Assembly (NCBI GenBank): GCA_017856985.1
Contig: JAFMEA010000002.1
Coordinates: 1-64,000 of the forward strand
Direction: 5' to 3'
Length of the DNA: 64,000 nt
Source of the DNA: Planktomarina sp.
GTDB lineage: Bacteria; Pseudomonadota; Alphaproteobacteria; Rhodobacterales; Rhodobacteraceae
Shown: positions 56,326 to 64,000 of the stretch, piece after piece
Layout: every line of letters starts with the position of its first letter
Numbering within the stretch: the first letter of the stretch is position 1
Translations under genes and position numbers: made by a program
The notes under the pieces: generated by a model
Seen by the model: the letters and a program-made list of their open reading frames with translations, nothing else
The model's database searches: none
Told to the model about the DNA's origin: nothing

Positions 56326-57315
56326 TTACTCGTTCATCAGTGATTCAAATTCCTCTTTAAGCTGTAAAATGTCAATAGAAACAGGGGTTGGGCGATTGTT
56401 AATTGAAAGTTTTGCACGATCTAACGAGTTACCAGCTAGTTCTGTGGAGTTCTGATGTAATAATTTCATTTCTTGAAGGACTCCGTTGCAATGTAATACA
56501 ATATCACAACCAGCACCAAGTGCTTTTAGTGCACGTGTTTTTAAATTGCCTTCGAGGGCATTCATCGAAATGTCATCTGTCATAAGTAATCCTGTAAATC
56601 CAATCTCATTTCGGATCATATTAATCACGGTAGGTGATTGAGTTGCTGGATTTTTTGGATCTAATTGATCGAATATCAAATGGGCAGTCATGCCCATATC
56701 CATATCTTTAAGTTCCTTGAAAACAGAAAAGTCTGTGTCCTCTAATACGGCTTGGTCTAATAACACTTTTGGTAGAGCCAAATGGGAGTCTAGTTTTGCT
56801 CGTCCGTGACCAGGAATATGTTTTAAGACCCCAGAGATGCCACCATGGCGCAGTCCTGAGTTTAAGGCACGGGCATTAATAATTACTTCGGATTTATCTG
56901 TTCCATAACATCTATTTCTCAAAATATGATGTGTGTCTGGTTGTGCAATGTCACCCAGCGGAGCGCAATTTACATCAATTCCGGACAATCTCAAATTTTC
57001 TGCTATTAATCTTCCCCGCAGCCAAAAGGCGCGCTCAGCGTAAACATTTTCCGATTGCTGGAGTGCTGGAGTAAATTCAAACCAGTGGGGCGCTCCAAGT
57101 CTAGCCACCCTGCCGCCCTCTTGATCAATCATCACTGGCGCATTCCAACCCACGGAATCCCTGAGTGACTGACAGAGATCATTAATTTGTTTTGGATTTT
57201 TTAGATTTCGTCCAAATAAAATAAAGCCAAAAGGTTGCGCCTGCCTAAAAAAAATACGCTCTTGCGAGGTAGTTTTCTCTCCCTCACAACCAAAAATAAA
57301 GGGAAATAAGCTCAA
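56326..57315 (-). CDS. nagZ: Beta-N-acetylhexosaminidase NagZ
   Basis: Cytoplasmic glycoside hydrolase family 3 enzyme that removes GlcNAc from muropeptides in cell-wall recycling. The 329-residue length is right. Motifs: QPFGFILFGRNLKN, DQEGGRVARL, a KHIPGHGRAKLDSH segment with the His/Asp loop, and LLMTDDISMNAL containing the catalytic aspartate. It lies in the SPOR-nagZ-scpA-scpB run common in Alphaproteobacteria. Confidence 0.95.
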   Translation of the reverse strand: MSLFPFIFGCEGEKTTSQERIFFRQAQPFGFILFGRNLKNPKQINDLCQSLRDSVGWNAPVMIDQEGGRVARLGAPHWFEFTPALQQSENVYAERAFWLRGRLIAENLRLSGIDVNCAPLGDIAQPDTHHILRNRCYGTDKSEVIINARALNSGLRHGGISGVLKHIPGHGRAKLDSHLALPKVLLDQAVLEDTDFSVFKELKDMDMGMTAHLIFDQLDPKNPATQSPTVINMIRNEIGFTGLLMTDDISMNALEGNLKTRALKALGAGCDIVLHCNGVLQEMKLLHQNSTELAGNSLDRAKLSINNRPTPVSIDILQLKEEFESLMNE

Positions 57316-57327
57316 AACTATATTATC

Positions 57328-58188
57328 CTAATTCATAACTACAGGATAGCATTCGGCATTCTGGCCGTGCAGCGCTGTGCACAACCGCCTCGACTCATTT
57401 ATATCATTAAATCCATAAACCCTGAGTCGATAAATTTCTTGTTCGGCAATTTTACCATTTAGGATAGTAGCTTCTTTGCCGACAAAATAATCACCATAAC
57501 GCTCAGACAGCCTTTTCCAAGCCTCGAGGGCAGTATTCTTGTCGCTAAACGCACCAAGTTGAACCATTAGGGTGCCTAGTGGAATTCCACCACCACTCGC
57601 AGCAACTTTTCGCGGTAAATTTGTTTGGAACCAAGATTTAGGCCTCAACTGTGGCCTTAATGAGGTATTTAGCATCACATCGGTAGCCTCAGGCGCCAAT
57701 GAACTTAACGTAGATGAAGTCAATATTGATGCAAGTTTAACTATTATCTCATCAGAGTCAGTCGATGGCTCAACAATCGAGGACTCTATTTCCAAAACGT
57801 CTGTTTTTTTAGGTTCAAGCGAACCAGTAACATCATTTATTGTTTGTTTAGCAACAGGCAAGTCGTCAATCTGTAAATTCATAGGTCCAGGTGCGAGCTG
57901 CAATAATTCGCCTATCAACACAGTTTTCTGGCTGCTAGATACTTGATTGACCGTTAATCCTTGATGGGACGCCGGCACACCGCCAGGGTCCACAGGCGCC
58001 ACGCGTGGAGGTCCTTCTAGTGCCCGCACCACCGGAACACCTGAGCTGTCACGCATCAGCGTTTGCGCGCCCCAACCAATTACTCCAATAAACACTGCGA
58101 AAGAAATGAATGCTCCCACAATATTTGCGTATTTTGCCGGGTTAACATTATTTTCGCCAATATGAGCTTTAATACTCGCGTTTGCCAT
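57328..58188 (-). CDS. SPOR-domain membrane protein
   Basis: A 286-residue protein with a short cytoplasmic N-terminus, one membrane segment near residues 23-43 (IVGAFISFAVFIGVIGWGAQTL), a long low-complexity periplasmic linker and a C-terminal SPOR domain of about 75 residues (GTLMVQLGAFSDKNTALEAWKRL). SPOR domains bind denuded septal peptidoglycan. It stands between argS and nagZ, a conserved neighbourhood that ties wall recycling to division. The linker is not conserved and needs no function. Confidence 0.9.
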   Translation of the reverse strand: MANASIKAHIGENNVNPAKYANIVGAFISFAVFIGVIGWGAQTLMRDSSGVPVVRALEGPPRVAPVDPGGVPASHQGLTVNQVSSSQKTVLIGELLQLAPGPMNLQIDDLPVAKQTINDVTGSLEPKKTDVLEIESSIVEPSTDSDEIIVKLASILTSSTLSSLAPEATDVMLNTSLRPQLRPKSWFQTNLPRKVAASGGGIPLGTLMVQLGAFSDKNTALEAWKRLSERYGDYFVGKEATILNGKIAEQEIYRLRVYGFNDINESRRLCTALHGQNAECYPVVMN

Positions 58189-58260
58189 GTTGCCTCAATG
58201 CCTAGGTTTTTTCCAAGGTCTCTCTAAAACTGCTCCAATAACACCCGCGCTGACGCTGTT

Positions 58261-60006
58261 TTATCGCATTTCTTGGGCCGGTGTTACGCCAAGAATACCT
58301 AATCCGGTCGAAATAACAACAGCAGTACATCGAATTAACGCTATTTTTGAACGGCTTGTCGCAGGATCTTCCTCCTGTAGGAAGCGTAACTTTGGTTGAT
58401 CATTGCCCTTATTCCACAAACTATGAAAGTCGGATGCAAGTTCATAAAGGTAAAAAGCAATACGATGCGGTTCATTTGATCTTGCTGCTATCTCAACTAA
58501 ACGTGGAAATTCGGCTACCTTTGCCGCCAGGGATAGTTCGGAGCTATCACCAAGGCTGTTTAGGTCAGAACCCGCCAATGTGTTATCATCGACAGACAAT
58601 CCAATGTCAGTTGCTCTTCTCATCACTGAACAAATACGCGCATGAGCATACTGAACATAAAAAACTGGGTTTTCTTTAGTCTGTTCAAGCACCTTGTCAA
58701 AATCAAAGTCTAATGAGGCATCATTTTTTCGAGTTAACATCACAAAGCGTGTAGCGTCAGCGCCAACCTGCTCTACTAACTCTCTAAGCGTTACAAACGT
58801 CCCAGCTCTTTTCGACATCTTAAACGGTTCACCATTTTTAAACAAACGAACGAGCTGAATCAATTTAATATCAAGGCTTGTTTGTCCCGAAGATAAAGCT
58901 GTAACCGCCGCCTTCATACGCTTAACATAACCACTATGATCTGCGCCAAATACATCAATTAAATGATTGTAACCGCGTGCTACTTTGTCAAAATGATATG
59001 CAACATCAGGCGCAAAATAAGTCCAATTGCCATCGGATTTTTGGATCGGCCGATCAACATCATCACCATACTTCGTTGATTTAAAGAGTGTTTGCTTCCG
59101 TGGTTCCCAATCGATATCAGATTTACCTTTGGGCGCTTCTAAAGTTCCCTCATATATCAAACCTTTGTCACGTAAGTTTGTTATTGCCTCTTCGATGCGA
59201 CTTGTTCCGTATAGAGACTTTTCCGAAAAATAAATGTCCATTTTAATGCCCAAAGCTGACAAATCTGTTTTGATCAACTTCATCATTGCTACGATCGAAA
59301 ACTGTCGAACATCAGCAAGCCAAACTTGCTCTTCTTTCCCTACAAAAAAATCACCAAATTTAGCTTTTAGAGCTTGCCCTACTTCAATCAAATAATCGCC
59401 CGGGTAAGTCCCATCTTCAAAGGCAACCTTTTGGCCATGTGCTTCAAGATATCGCAAAAATACAGAACGAGCTAGAACATCCACTTGAGCACCACCATCA
59501 TTAATGTAATACTCTCTCGTCACATCGAAGCCTACAAAATCCAATAACGATGCCAAGGCGTCTCCAAACACCGCTCCTCGAGTGTGACCTATATGAAGTG
59601 GCCCAGTAGGGTTGGCTGAAACATATTCAACATTAACCGTCTTCGCATCTCCAATATTGGAGCGGCCATAAGCTTTGGGATCTTTGAGAATAGTGCGTAA
59701 CACCATGCCCCAGACATCCGGTTCTAAATTAATATTTAAAAACCCAGGACCAGCAATATCTACACCAGAAATCAAGGGACTTTCTTTCAAGTACATTAAT
59801 AATTTTTTTGCTATATCAAGAGGTTTTTTCATAGACGGCGAAGACAAAACCATCGCCGCGTTTGTAGCCATATCGCCATGATCAGGGTTTTTTGGTGGTT
59901 CCACAGTAACCAAATCAAAGCTTAGGCCATCTGGTAAATCACCTGAAACTTGCATCTTTTCTAAGCTTGCAATTACTAGGTTACGTATTTCGCCAAAAAC
60001 ATTCAT
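58261..60006 (-). CDS. argS: Arginyl-tRNA synthetase
   Basis: Class I synthetase, 581 residues. The HIGH-type motif is in EYVSANPTGPLHIGHTRGA (about residues 109-127), the KMSKS-like site is KMSKRAGT, and the C-terminal DALR anticodon domain contains YVQYAHARICSVMRRA near residue 460. It starts 48 bases after the dgt stop on the same strand, heading argS-SPOR-nagZ-scpA-scpB. Confidence 0.97.
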   Translation of the reverse strand: MNVFGEIRNLVIASLEKMQVSGDLPDGLSFDLVTVEPPKNPDHGDMATNAAMVLSSPSMKKPLDIAKKLLMYLKESPLISGVDIAGPGFLNINLEPDVWGMVLRTILKDPKAYGRSNIGDAKTVNVEYVSANPTGPLHIGHTRGAVFGDALASLLDFVGFDVTREYYINDGGAQVDVLARSVFLRYLEAHGQKVAFEDGTYPGDYLIEVGQALKAKFGDFFVGKEEQVWLADVRQFSIVAMMKLIKTDLSALGIKMDIYFSEKSLYGTSRIEEAITNLRDKGLIYEGTLEAPKGKSDIDWEPRKQTLFKSTKYGDDVDRPIQKSDGNWTYFAPDVAYHFDKVARGYNHLIDVFGADHSGYVKRMKAAVTALSSGQTSLDIKLIQLVRLFKNGEPFKMSKRAGTFVTLRELVEQVGADATRFVMLTRKNDASLDFDFDKVLEQTKENPVFYVQYAHARICSVMRRATDIGLSVDDNTLAGSDLNSLGDSSELSLAAKVAEFPRLVEIAARSNEPHRIAFYLYELASDFHSLWNKGNDQPKLRFLQEEDPATSRSKIALIRCTAVVISTGLGILGVTPAQEMR

Positions 60007-60054
60007 TTGATCATCCCGAATAGAACTTAGGGTTTAACGAAATCTAACTGTTCG

Positions 60055-61197
60055 TCAACGCAAGGTAAAAAATTGATCATATTTCTGCTGTGCAAACCGA
60101 TCTGTCATACCAGAAATATAGTCTGCGACCGTTCTGGCAGAGTTTATGTCATGATTCCGGCTTTCTAAAGCTTTAACCCACTCTGTTGGCAGCAGTTCAG
60201 GTGAATTCATAAAAGTTTCAAACAATTTTTTCACTACGCTGGACGCGTGTTCTCTTTGAACCATGACACGTTCAGCACGATACATATTTTGAAATAGGAA
60301 ATTCTTTATTTCTTGTAAATCTTCTAACTCTTTTACGGAAAACTGAACCACTGAATAATTGAGGTTGCGAATATCTTCTATGCTGTTTGCTCTAGCACGC
60401 GTCAATATTTCTCGCGTTGTTGAAATTACATCATCAACCATTTGACCAAAAACGCGTCTTAAAGCCTCATGTCGACGTCGGTGGGGATCTATTCCTTTAT
60501 GAATAGAGTCTACGAGTGCATAAGCTGGGCCAACGATTGGAAGCTCAGCCACTTGATCGTCTGTGAATAGTTCTGCGCGAAGCCCATCATGCAAATCATG
60601 ATTATTATAGGCAATATCATCCGAAATTGCTGCCACCTGGGCTTCCGTACTTGCAAATGTTTGTAACTCGAGGTCGTGTACCTGATTGTATTCGTCTAAA
60701 GCAGGCGGGTACGGCAATTCTACCGGTCCATTGTGTTTAGCAATTCCCTCAAGACAATCCCATGTGAGGTTAAGTCCATCAAAATCCGCGTAATGACGTT
60801 CTAAAGATGTAACTATTCTTAAAGCTTGGGCATTATGGTCAAAACCGCCAAAAGGTTCCATTAACTCATTAAGGGTCTCCTCCCCTGTATGCCCAAAAGG
60901 AGTATGACCTAGGTCATGGGCCAAAGATACAGATTCTGATAACTCTTGGTTTAAACCCAAAACCCCTGAAATGGTACGAGCCACTTGCGCAACCTCGATA
61001 GAATGGGTCAATCGGGTTCTAAAATAATCACCTTCATGCTCTACAAAGACTTGGGTTTTATGTTTCAATCGCCGAAAAGCACTGGAATGTATAATTCTGT
61101 CCCTATCACGCTGGTAACAAGTTCGGATTTCAGATTCAGCTTCAAAAAAAAGTCGTCCCCTGCATAAATTGGGGCTGGCTGCGAAATTTGAATACAT
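60055..61197 (-). CDS. dgt: Deoxyguanosinetriphosphate triphosphohydrolase-like protein
   Basis: HD-domain hydrolase acting on dNTPs. It has 380 residues from the ATG at 61197; the longer open frame adds 31 non-conserved residues and runs into the divergent erpA-like gene's leader. HD-domain signatures are RRLKHKTQVFVEHEGDYFRTRLTHS and the metal-binding SLAHDLGHTPFGHTGEETLN, with FDHNAQALRIVT and AAISDDIAYNNHDLHDG following. It leads toward argS and is divergent from the IscA-like gene, a common alphaproteobacterial layout. Confidence 0.92.
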   Translation of the reverse strand: MYSNFAASPNLCRGRLFFEAESEIRTCYQRDRDRIIHSSAFRRLKHKTQVFVEHEGDYFRTRLTHSIEVAQVARTISGVLGLNQELSESVSLAHDLGHTPFGHTGEETLNELMEPFGGFDHNAQALRIVTSLERHYADFDGLNLTWDCLEGIAKHNGPVELPYPPALDEYNQVHDLELQTFASTEAQVAAISDDIAYNNHDLHDGLRAELFTDDQVAELPIVGPAYALVDSIHKGIDPHRRRHEALRRVFGQMVDDVISTTREILTRARANSIEDIRNLNYSVVQFSVKELEDLQEIKNFLFQNMYRAERVMVQREHASSVVKKLFETFMNSPELLPTEWVKALESRNHDINSARTVADYISGMTDRFAQQKYDQFFTLR

Positions 61198-61270
61198 ACT
61201 CACTACCTTGCCGTTTATACACCTATTCCCTATACATCCTTCATAGTCCGTTGTCATGTGAGAGAGTAGT

Positions 61271-61597
61271 ATGCTTAATCTGCCACCCAAAGTAACAAAT
61301 CGAGCCTTTGAGCGCCTGGCCGAAATTGGGGCACAAGCTGAGGGTAAGGCGTTGAGAGTGGCCGTTGAAGGCGGTGGTTGTTCTGGCTTTCAGTATGAAA
61401 TAGATCTTGATGAGGCTAAGCCGGATGATTTAATTATATCTGGCAACGGTGAAAGCGTTGTAATAGATAGTGTATCTCTTCCATTTCTAAGCTCAGCTGT
61501 GATTGATTTTAGCGAGGAATTAATTGGAGCAAGGTTTGTTATTGATAATCCCAACGCGTCCTCAAGTTGTGGATGTGGCGTCTCTTTTTCCATGTAA
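61271..61597 (+). CDS. HesB/IscA-family Fe-S insertion protein (ErpA-like)
   Basis: A-type Fe-S carrier of 108 residues. The three conserved cysteines are in GGCSGFQY (Cys37) and the C-terminal SSCGCGVSF pair (Cys100 and Cys102). It passes clusters from the SUF scaffold at 11-17 kb, which has no own SufA here, to target proteins. ErpA and IscA/SufA are hard to separate from sequence alone. It is divergent from dgt. Confidence 0.93.
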   Translation: MLNLPPKVTNRAFERLAEIGAQAEGKALRVAVEGGGCSGFQYEIDLDEAKPDDLIISGNGESVVIDSVSLPFLSSAVIDFSEELIGARFVIDNPNASSSCGCGVSFSM

Positions 61598-61688
61598 AAA
61601 TAAAAAGTTACTTAAGCTCTAGCCGGTTGTTTTTAAAGCTTATAGTCACGAAATTTTTAGGAATAAAAATTTATAGAAGAGAGCCATT

Positions 61689-62468
61689 ATGAAAATTGCT
61701 ACATTCAATATTAACGGTATAAAGGCTCGAATTCAGTCTTTGACTAATTGGTTGAAACAGGCACAGCCTGATGTTGTTCTACTCCAGGAAATCAAATCCA
61801 TAGATGAGAACTTTCCTCGCGAATGGTTTGAAAGTATGGGCTATCAAGTTGAAACACACGGCCAAAAAAGCTTTAATGGCGTCGCTATATTATCCAAGCT
61901 GCCTCTAGAAGATATAGTACGAGGGCTACCCGGGGACATCAATGACTTACAGGCTCGATGGATAGAGGCTACCGTAATCGGCAAGAAAGCCGTACGAGTA
62001 TGTGGATTATATCTTCCAAACGGAAATCCAGTGCCGGGACCAAAATATGATTATAAATTGCAATGGATGCAACGTCTTCAAAGCCGTGCAGAAGGATTAA
62101 TAAAATCTGAAGAAATAGCGTTAATGGCTGGCGATTATAATATAATTCCACAGCGTGAAGACGCAGCAAACCCCGATGATTGGACCACTGACGCCGCACA
62201 TTTACCACAATCGCGCGCGTCCTACCAAAAGGTTATTAATCTGGGTTTTACAGACGCTTTCAGAATTAAAAATTTTGACGCTGGACACTACTCATTCTGG
62301 GATTATCAAGCAGGAAGTTGGCAGCGAGATAACGGTATTAGAATTGATCATTTTCTTCTCACCCCTCAGTGTGCAGACCTATTAAATGATATTGAAATAG
62401 ATAGCTTTGTGCGGGGTGGTGAGAAACCCTCTGACCATGTTCCAGTATGGTTGGAGTTAGAAGCTTAA
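61689..62468 (+). CDS. xthA: Exodeoxyribonuclease III
   Basis: AP endonuclease/3' exonuclease of base-excision repair. The 259-residue EEP-fold protein shows KIATFNINGIKARI, the metal-binding Glu in LLQEIKS, the AGDYNIIP motif (about residue 148) and the C-terminal SDHVPVWLEL histidine motif. It is transcribed after the IscA-like gene with a 91-base gap and converges on dksA after 9 bases. Confidence 0.96.
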   Translation: MKIATFNINGIKARIQSLTNWLKQAQPDVVLLQEIKSIDENFPREWFESMGYQVETHGQKSFNGVAILSKLPLEDIVRGLPGDINDLQARWIEATVIGKKAVRVCGLYLPNGNPVPGPKYDYKLQWMQRLQSRAEGLIKSEEIALMAGDYNIIPQREDAANPDDWTTDAAHLPQSRASYQKVINLGFTDAFRIKNFDAGHYSFWDYQAGSWQRDNGIRIDHFLLTPQCADLLNDIEIDSFVRGGEKPSDHVPVWLELEA

Positions 62469-62477
62469 AAAACTAGT

Positions 62478-62900
62478 CTAATCTTCACGATGGACTTTTT
62501 CTCGTCTTTCGTGACGCTCCTGTGCCTCTAAACTCATGGTGGCAATGGGACGGGCGTCTAACCGTCGCAAAGAAATAGGGTCACCAGTTTCCTCACAATA
62601 GCCAAATTCGCCGTCCTCAATACGTCTCAAAGCAGAATCAATTTTGGCAACCAATTTTCGCTGCCGGTCACGTGTCCGAAGCTCAAGTGCACGGTCAGTT
62701 TCTTCACTAGCACGATCAGAGATATCAGGTATTGCGCGAGTACTATCTTGTAAAGATTCAATTGTATCTTTGCTGTCAGATACTAACTCGTTTTTCCATG
62801 ATATCAATTTTTGGCGAAAATATTCAACCTGTATTTCATTCATGAAGGGTTCGTCGTCCAAGGGAAAATAATCATTTGGAACTAATACCTCAGACTTCAT
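62478..62900 (-). CDS. dksA: DksA/TraR-family RNA polymerase-binding factor
   Basis: Transcription factor that binds the RNA polymerase secondary channel with ppGpp. The 140 residues contain an N-terminal coiled coil (residues about 30-95) with the tip segment SDRASEETDRALELRTRDR, and a C-terminal zinc-finger-like region. Only one of the four zinc cysteines is left: GYCEETGDPISLRRLDARPIATMSLEAQERHERRE, where C-x2-C...C-x2-C would be expected. This reduced form is common in Alphaproteobacteria. It converges with xthA. Confidence 0.93.
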   Translation of the reverse strand: MKSEVLVPNDYFPLDDEPFMNEIQVEYFRQKLISWKNELVSDSKDTIESLQDSTRAIPDISDRASEETDRALELRTRDRQRKLVAKIDSALRRIEDGEFGYCEETGDPISLRRLDARPIATMSLEAQERHERREKVHRED

Positions 62901-63056
62901 TTAAATCACCTTGTAATTAAACATAATAGCAAAAGCAAAACACAGCGGTTTGGGCGCCGTCTACCCAAGCTTGGAGCATTTGTCACGCAGAAAACAGTAA
63001 TTTGATCATCTCATTTTGCATGTTATGGACTGCACAAAATCTGAAAGGCGTTGAAC

Positions 63057-63896
63057 GTGAAATTTACATCCACTGAGACCTATATTGCTGCAGACGACTT
63101 GGCTATTGCAGTAAACGCAGCCGTAACCCTTGAACGCCCTTTATTAGTGAAAGGTGAGCCTGGTACTGGCAAAACTGAACTAGCGCGCCAGGTGGCTACA
63201 TCATTAGGAATGGAAATCATTGAATGGAACATAAAATCCACTACCCGCGCCCAACAGGGTCTTTATGAATACGACGCAGTAAGCCGATTGCGAGATAGCC
63301 AGTTGGGAGACGAACGTGTCCACGAAGTCGCACATTATATCAGAAAGGGAAAGTTGTGGCAGGCCTTCTCAAGCAATAAAAAAGTTGTGTTACTGATCGA
63401 TGAGATAGATAAAGCCGACATTGAGTTTCCGAATGACTTATTACAAGAGTTAGATCGTATGAATTTTCACGTCTACGAAACTGGAGCTACCATCGAGGCT
63501 AGGCATAGGCCTGTTGTGATAATAACATCCAATAACGAAAAAGAGCTACCAGATGCTTTCTTGCGCCGCTGCTTTTTTCACTACATAAGCTTTCCAGAGC
63601 CAGATATTCTTCGACAAATCATTGACGTTCATTATCCAAACCTCAAACCCCAGATTCTTGAAACCGCTCTTACTCAGTTTTTTGAAATAAGAGACACTCC
63701 TGGCCTAAAGAAAAAACCATCCACAAGTGAAGTTCTAGATTGGCTCAAACTAATTCTCGCTGAAGATCTCAAGCCTGAAGATCTTAAAAGAGAAGGAATA
63801 AACGCGTTACCTCGTCTACATGGGGCACTATTGAAAAATGAACAAGACGTCCATTTGTTTGAACGCCTCGCTTTTATGGCTAAAAGTAATAGATAA
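63057..63896 (+). CDS. MoxR-family AAA+ ATPase
   Basis: AAA+ chaperone-like ATPase of 279 residues from the GTG at 63057, which has AAAGG eight bases upstream (a TTG at 63051 is the alternative). Walker A is GEPGTGKTE, Walker B VVLLIDEIDKAD, sensor 1 VIITSNNEKELP and an arginine-finger-like LRRCFFHYI. MoxR-family proteins are usually followed by a VWA-domain partner that helps metal or cofactor insertion. The region to the window end (63897-64000) contains no gene, so such a partner may lie beyond. Confidence 0.88.
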   Translation: MKFTSTETYIAADDLAIAVNAAVTLERPLLVKGEPGTGKTELARQVATSLGMEIIEWNIKSTTRAQQGLYEYDAVSRLRDSQLGDERVHEVAHYIRKGKLWQAFSSNKKVVLLIDEIDKADIEFPNDLLQELDRMNFHVYETGATIEARHRPVVIITSNNEKELPDAFLRRCFFHYISFPEPDILRQIIDVHYPNLKPQILETALTQFFEIRDTPGLKKKPSTSEVLDWLKLILAEDLKPEDLKREGINALPRLHGALLKNEQDVHLFERLAFMAKSNR

Positions 63897-64000
63897 AGTG
63901 AAAGCGACCACCTAAAAGGTTCAAATCAAAAATCCAGCCTATAAAACCAAGTACCTGATGATAAAACAAAACGTATTATTAGATCATTAAATACCAAAAG

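Noticed and set aside
63897..64000. VWA-domain gene expected after the MoxR-like ATPase
   Set aside because: The remaining 104 bases hold only a ten-codon frame. The partner, if any, starts beyond the window.

Overview
The window is a gene-dense, AT-rich stretch of an alphaproteobacterial chromosome, probably from a marine lineage of Rhodobacterales or SAR116/Puniceispirillales type. This is inferred from gene order and regulatory sites: alaS next to recA with a GTTC-N7-GTTC SOS box, an iscR-led suf operon carrying two Yip1-like genes, the bamE-like/yceD/rpmF/plsX/fabH/ihfA/MerR run, the argS-SPOR-nagZ-scpA-scpB block, and a single-cysteine DksA. No insertion sequence, prophage or CRISPR array is visible. 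No gene-free stretch exceeds about 300 bases.

Layout. 1-9 kb: typA, a DUF1330 gene, alaS, recA, an rsmB-like methyltransferase and guaB. 9-11.4 kb: a RACo-like corrinoid activator and tRNA-Gly(CCC). 11.4-18.9 kb: the minus-strand operon iscR-cysteine desulfurase-sufB-sufC-sufD-two Yip1-like genes-sufS, preceded by an Irr/ICE-like palindrome. 19-23 kb: a hydrolase, then two Gfo/Idh/MocA oxidoreductases around an IolE-like isomerase. 23.4-26.7 kb: a xylose-type sugar ABC transporter (xylG, xylH, xylF). 26.8-29.9 kb: a convergent pair of an exported CRTAC1 (FG-GAP/ASPIC-UnbV) protein and a MauG-like di-heme protein. 29.9-33.6 kb: zwf-pgl-pgi. 33.8-36.1 kb: an orphan radical SAM protein, an HNH nuclease and an esterase. 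36.3-41.5 kb: part of a cobalamin pathway (cobK, cbiD, cobA, cobB) and an MFS transporter. 41.5-43.6 kb: a squalene-synthase-fold protein and cysS. 43.8-46.7 kb: an aminotransferase and an MttB-family methyltransferase. 46.8-64 kb: mostly housekeeping genes (ABC-F ATPase, BamE-like, YceD, rpmF, plsX, fabH, ihfA, MerR, tRNA-Pro, dcd, scpAB, nagZ, SPOR, argS, dgt, erpA-like, xthA, dksA, MoxR-like ATPase).

Two themes join separate loci. First, similar 12-bp LacI-type palindromes lie just upstream of xylF and zwf, suggesting that one sugar-responsive repressor controls uptake and entry into hexose-phosphate metabolism. Second, the RACo-like activator, the corrinoid biosynthesis genes and the non-pyrrolysine MttB homologue together suggest corrinoid-dependent demethylation of a quaternary amine. 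The corrinoid carrier protein is not in the window. The least understood elements are the CRTAC1/MauG pair, the radical SAM protein, and the iron control of a suf operon whose IscR-like regulator lacks the usual three-cysteine cluster site.
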